Source: Darksidea phi
Taxonomy: Eukaryota; Ascomycota; Dothideomycetes; Pleosporales; Lentitheciaceae
Assembly: GCA_030770425.1 (NCBI GenBank)
Contig: JASJFT010000086.1
Location: forward strand, 117,334-181,333
DNA: 64,000 bases
Direction of reading: 5' to 3'
Shown piece by piece: positions 61,861 through 64,000 of the stretch (position 1 is the first letter of the stretch; every line of letters starts with the position of its first letter). The notes beneath the pieces are model-generated. The model was not told the origin of the DNA. It worked only from the letters and a program-made list of their open reading frames with translations, and ran no database searches. The position numbers and the translations under genes are program-made.

Positions 61861-64000
61861 TATCTTAAACTATAAGAAATAAATATAGCTATTTATAGTA
61901 AATATTATTTAAAAAGCTTTAAATAATAACTAGTTAATAATAATATAATAATATAAAACTAAGTATAATATTTATAAGAGAAATTAAAAATTATAAAAAA
62001 AGTTTATAAACTTATTAAACTTTACTTAAAGCTTTAATAAATATATATTAACTAGTTTAGACTATTATATACTTTTATTTAATCTTATTAATTAATTAAA
62101 TATAGAAAAGAACTAGTATATTATAATAATTTCTATTATATTAATACTAAGTAACTATTATAAAATATTAATAATTATCTTTTCTTTTTCTTCTTCTCTT
62201 CTTTATTATCTTTTAAATTTATTCTATATTATTAACTTTCTTTCTATTATAACTTTATTACTTTATTATTTTTATCTTTATCTCTTTAATTTTCTTTATA
62301 TTTTAAAGTTTATAAATAGTTTAAAGTATCTTTATTATATACTTTATACTTTTCTTTATCTAAAGACTCTTTTATAGAAATTTTATAATATTCTCTTTTT
62401 ATTAAATCTTAAAATTTTTAATAAGCTAGCTTAGTCTTTATAATTATTATTTAAGAATGTTTAATACTAGTCTTTAGATATAAATAGTTTATTATTAAGT
62501 AGAAAAACTCTTTTATAATAGTATAGTTATATAATATAGCTTTTTCTTAAAAGAAAAAAAGAAAAAGAAAGTTTTTTTTATTATTCTTATCTATCTTAAT
62601 ATATATAAAGTAAATATTATATAGTTTAATTATATAATAATTAAAGAACTTTTTTAATTCTAGTATAAAACTTTATTAATCTTTTCTTCTTACTTTTATA
62701 TTTTTATCTTAATTACTAGAGTATTTATTAGCTATTCGAATCCTTTATACTCTATTAAAAACTTAAAGAATTAAATATTTAGATTAATATTATTAATTAT
62801 CTATTATAGTCTTATATTTAAATTATAAATAAAGATTTTATTTACTAAAGTTAAGACTATATTACTAGTTAGCTATATTTTTATATTAATATAAATATAC
62901 TATACTAAATATTTAGAAGAAGACTTTATTAGTAAAGATAAAAAGATATAATATTCTTATTAAATAACCTATAGTTTAATTAAAATAGACTATAGAGGTT
63001 TAAATAAATTAATAACTAGATAGATATATATATATATATAAAATAGAAATAATAAAATAATTTATAATTACTTATTACTAAAGGAACTTTAAATAGAAGT
63101 CTTTTTTATTTAAAGAATCGTATAAAGCTTTATATATAGCGAATCGCTAAGAAGATAATTCGTATATACGAATCCCGCGCGACTATATATAATTAAATAT
63201 ATAAGATTAGTATTAGAATTTAATAAATAAATAATCCTAGTATTATCTAAATCTACTACTCTTTTATTTTTTAATTTTAATTATTATAGCTTCTTTTTTA
63301 AAGATCTTTTTACTTTTTAAAAATATTATTTAATTTAGATTTATATAGTAGGAGTCTCTTTAAAAGGTCTATATAAAATATAGTAGAAGTTTATATATAG
63401 TAGAGATACTATATCTATATCTTATATATAATAATAGAGCTATAAAGCTATATATAGTAATACTAACGATGTAATATTTCGAATATTAAGGTACTAGGTA
63501 AGAAATAATATATAATACTAAACTATAGTCTAGTTAGAAGACTAATAATAGTAACGAGGAGTTAGTATACTAATACTACCTATAATATAAAAATTATCTA
63601 TAATAATACTAGTATCCTATTTATATTTATCTCTTATCCTTAACTAGCTTTCTTACTACTATAATAATTAATACTACCGTTATAGAAAAAGTTAGAGAGT
63701 AGTATAAACTATTTATCTCTTATTCTTAGCTAGCTTTCTTACCTCTTTCTTAAACTTACTATTAATACCTATTAACTAGATATCTTTACTAATAACCGTT
63801 CGTCTAGTTCTTTAGTAGAAGGTAATAGAGTATAATAGTCTATTTAAGTATAGTACTCTAAACGTTTCGAATATTATAATAGAGTATCCCTAATACTATA
63901 GGAGGAAGATACTATTAATAGGACTTCTTAATTATAATAACTATTAGTATAAAACTAACTATATATTAGATATATTTAAGAAAACGAGTAGTAATAGAAT
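61861..64000. repeat. RIP-mutated dispersed repeats right of E5
   Basis: 62050-62480 resembles about 5330-5650. 62490-62560 matches the TIR of the element at 37181-38054. 62959-63234 is an R2 copy. 63405-64000 matches 41880-42540. A few surviving TG sites (near 62458 and 63471). No open frame; the repeat runs off the window end. Confidence 0.6.
62959..63234 (+). repeat. R2 dispersed repeat, copy in block 3
   Basis: Starts near AACCTATAGTTTAATTAAAA, like the copies at 43569 and 47129, with a shorter middle. Its CG-containing 3' part (CGAATCCCGCGCGAC) suggests less RIP than the others. Confidence 0.55.

Overview
The window looks like a filamentous ascomycete (Pezizomycotina, perhaps a dothideomycete) with a two-compartment genome. 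GC-balanced stretches carry multi-exon genes with short (44-101 bp) GT..AG introns. They alternate with very AT-rich blocks in which CpA and TpG are almost entirely missing while CpG survives. That is the footprint of repeat-induced point mutation (RIP), and no long reading frame survives there. The species call is inference.

Layout. 1-3719 (+): the 3' part of a 12-13 exon gene for an ankyrin-repeat protein with a C-terminal CorA-like membrane domain. It has one in-frame TAG just before the membrane segments. 3720-4420: gene-poor transition. 4420-38886: AT-rich block made mainly of four LTR retrotransposons nested inside one another. E1 (5706-36615,+) contains E2 (9484-32591,+), which contains E4 (11431-27048,-), which contains E3 (19011-26045,+). 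Each has a matched LTR pair and a 5-bp target duplication (GTAGA, CTATC, GATAC, GATAG). All four show Ty3/Gypsy reverse transcriptase and chromodomain traces. 38887-40720: a 1.8-kb GC-balanced island with two weak ORFs, one apparently frameshifted. 40720-47802: a second AT-rich block with old dispersed repeats and two foldback MITEs sharing a core but not their ends.

47803-55584: three minus-strand genes: a five-exon cytochrome P450, an intronless 14-TM-type MFS drug/metabolite transporter, and a three-exon P450 of another clade. Two oxidases with an exporter suggest tailoring/export or detoxification of a small molecule. No backbone synthase or transcription factor is present. 56130-64000: a third AT-rich block holding a minus-strand Ty1/Copia element (E5, 56363-61855, TSD AGAAC) with a probable half-tRNA primer site, followed by repeats shared with the other AT blocks.

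Exon borders were placed by eye from splice consensus, reading-frame phase and family similarity. Retroelement borders come from LTR pairs and target duplications. No RNA genes, CRISPR arrays or telomere repeats were seen.
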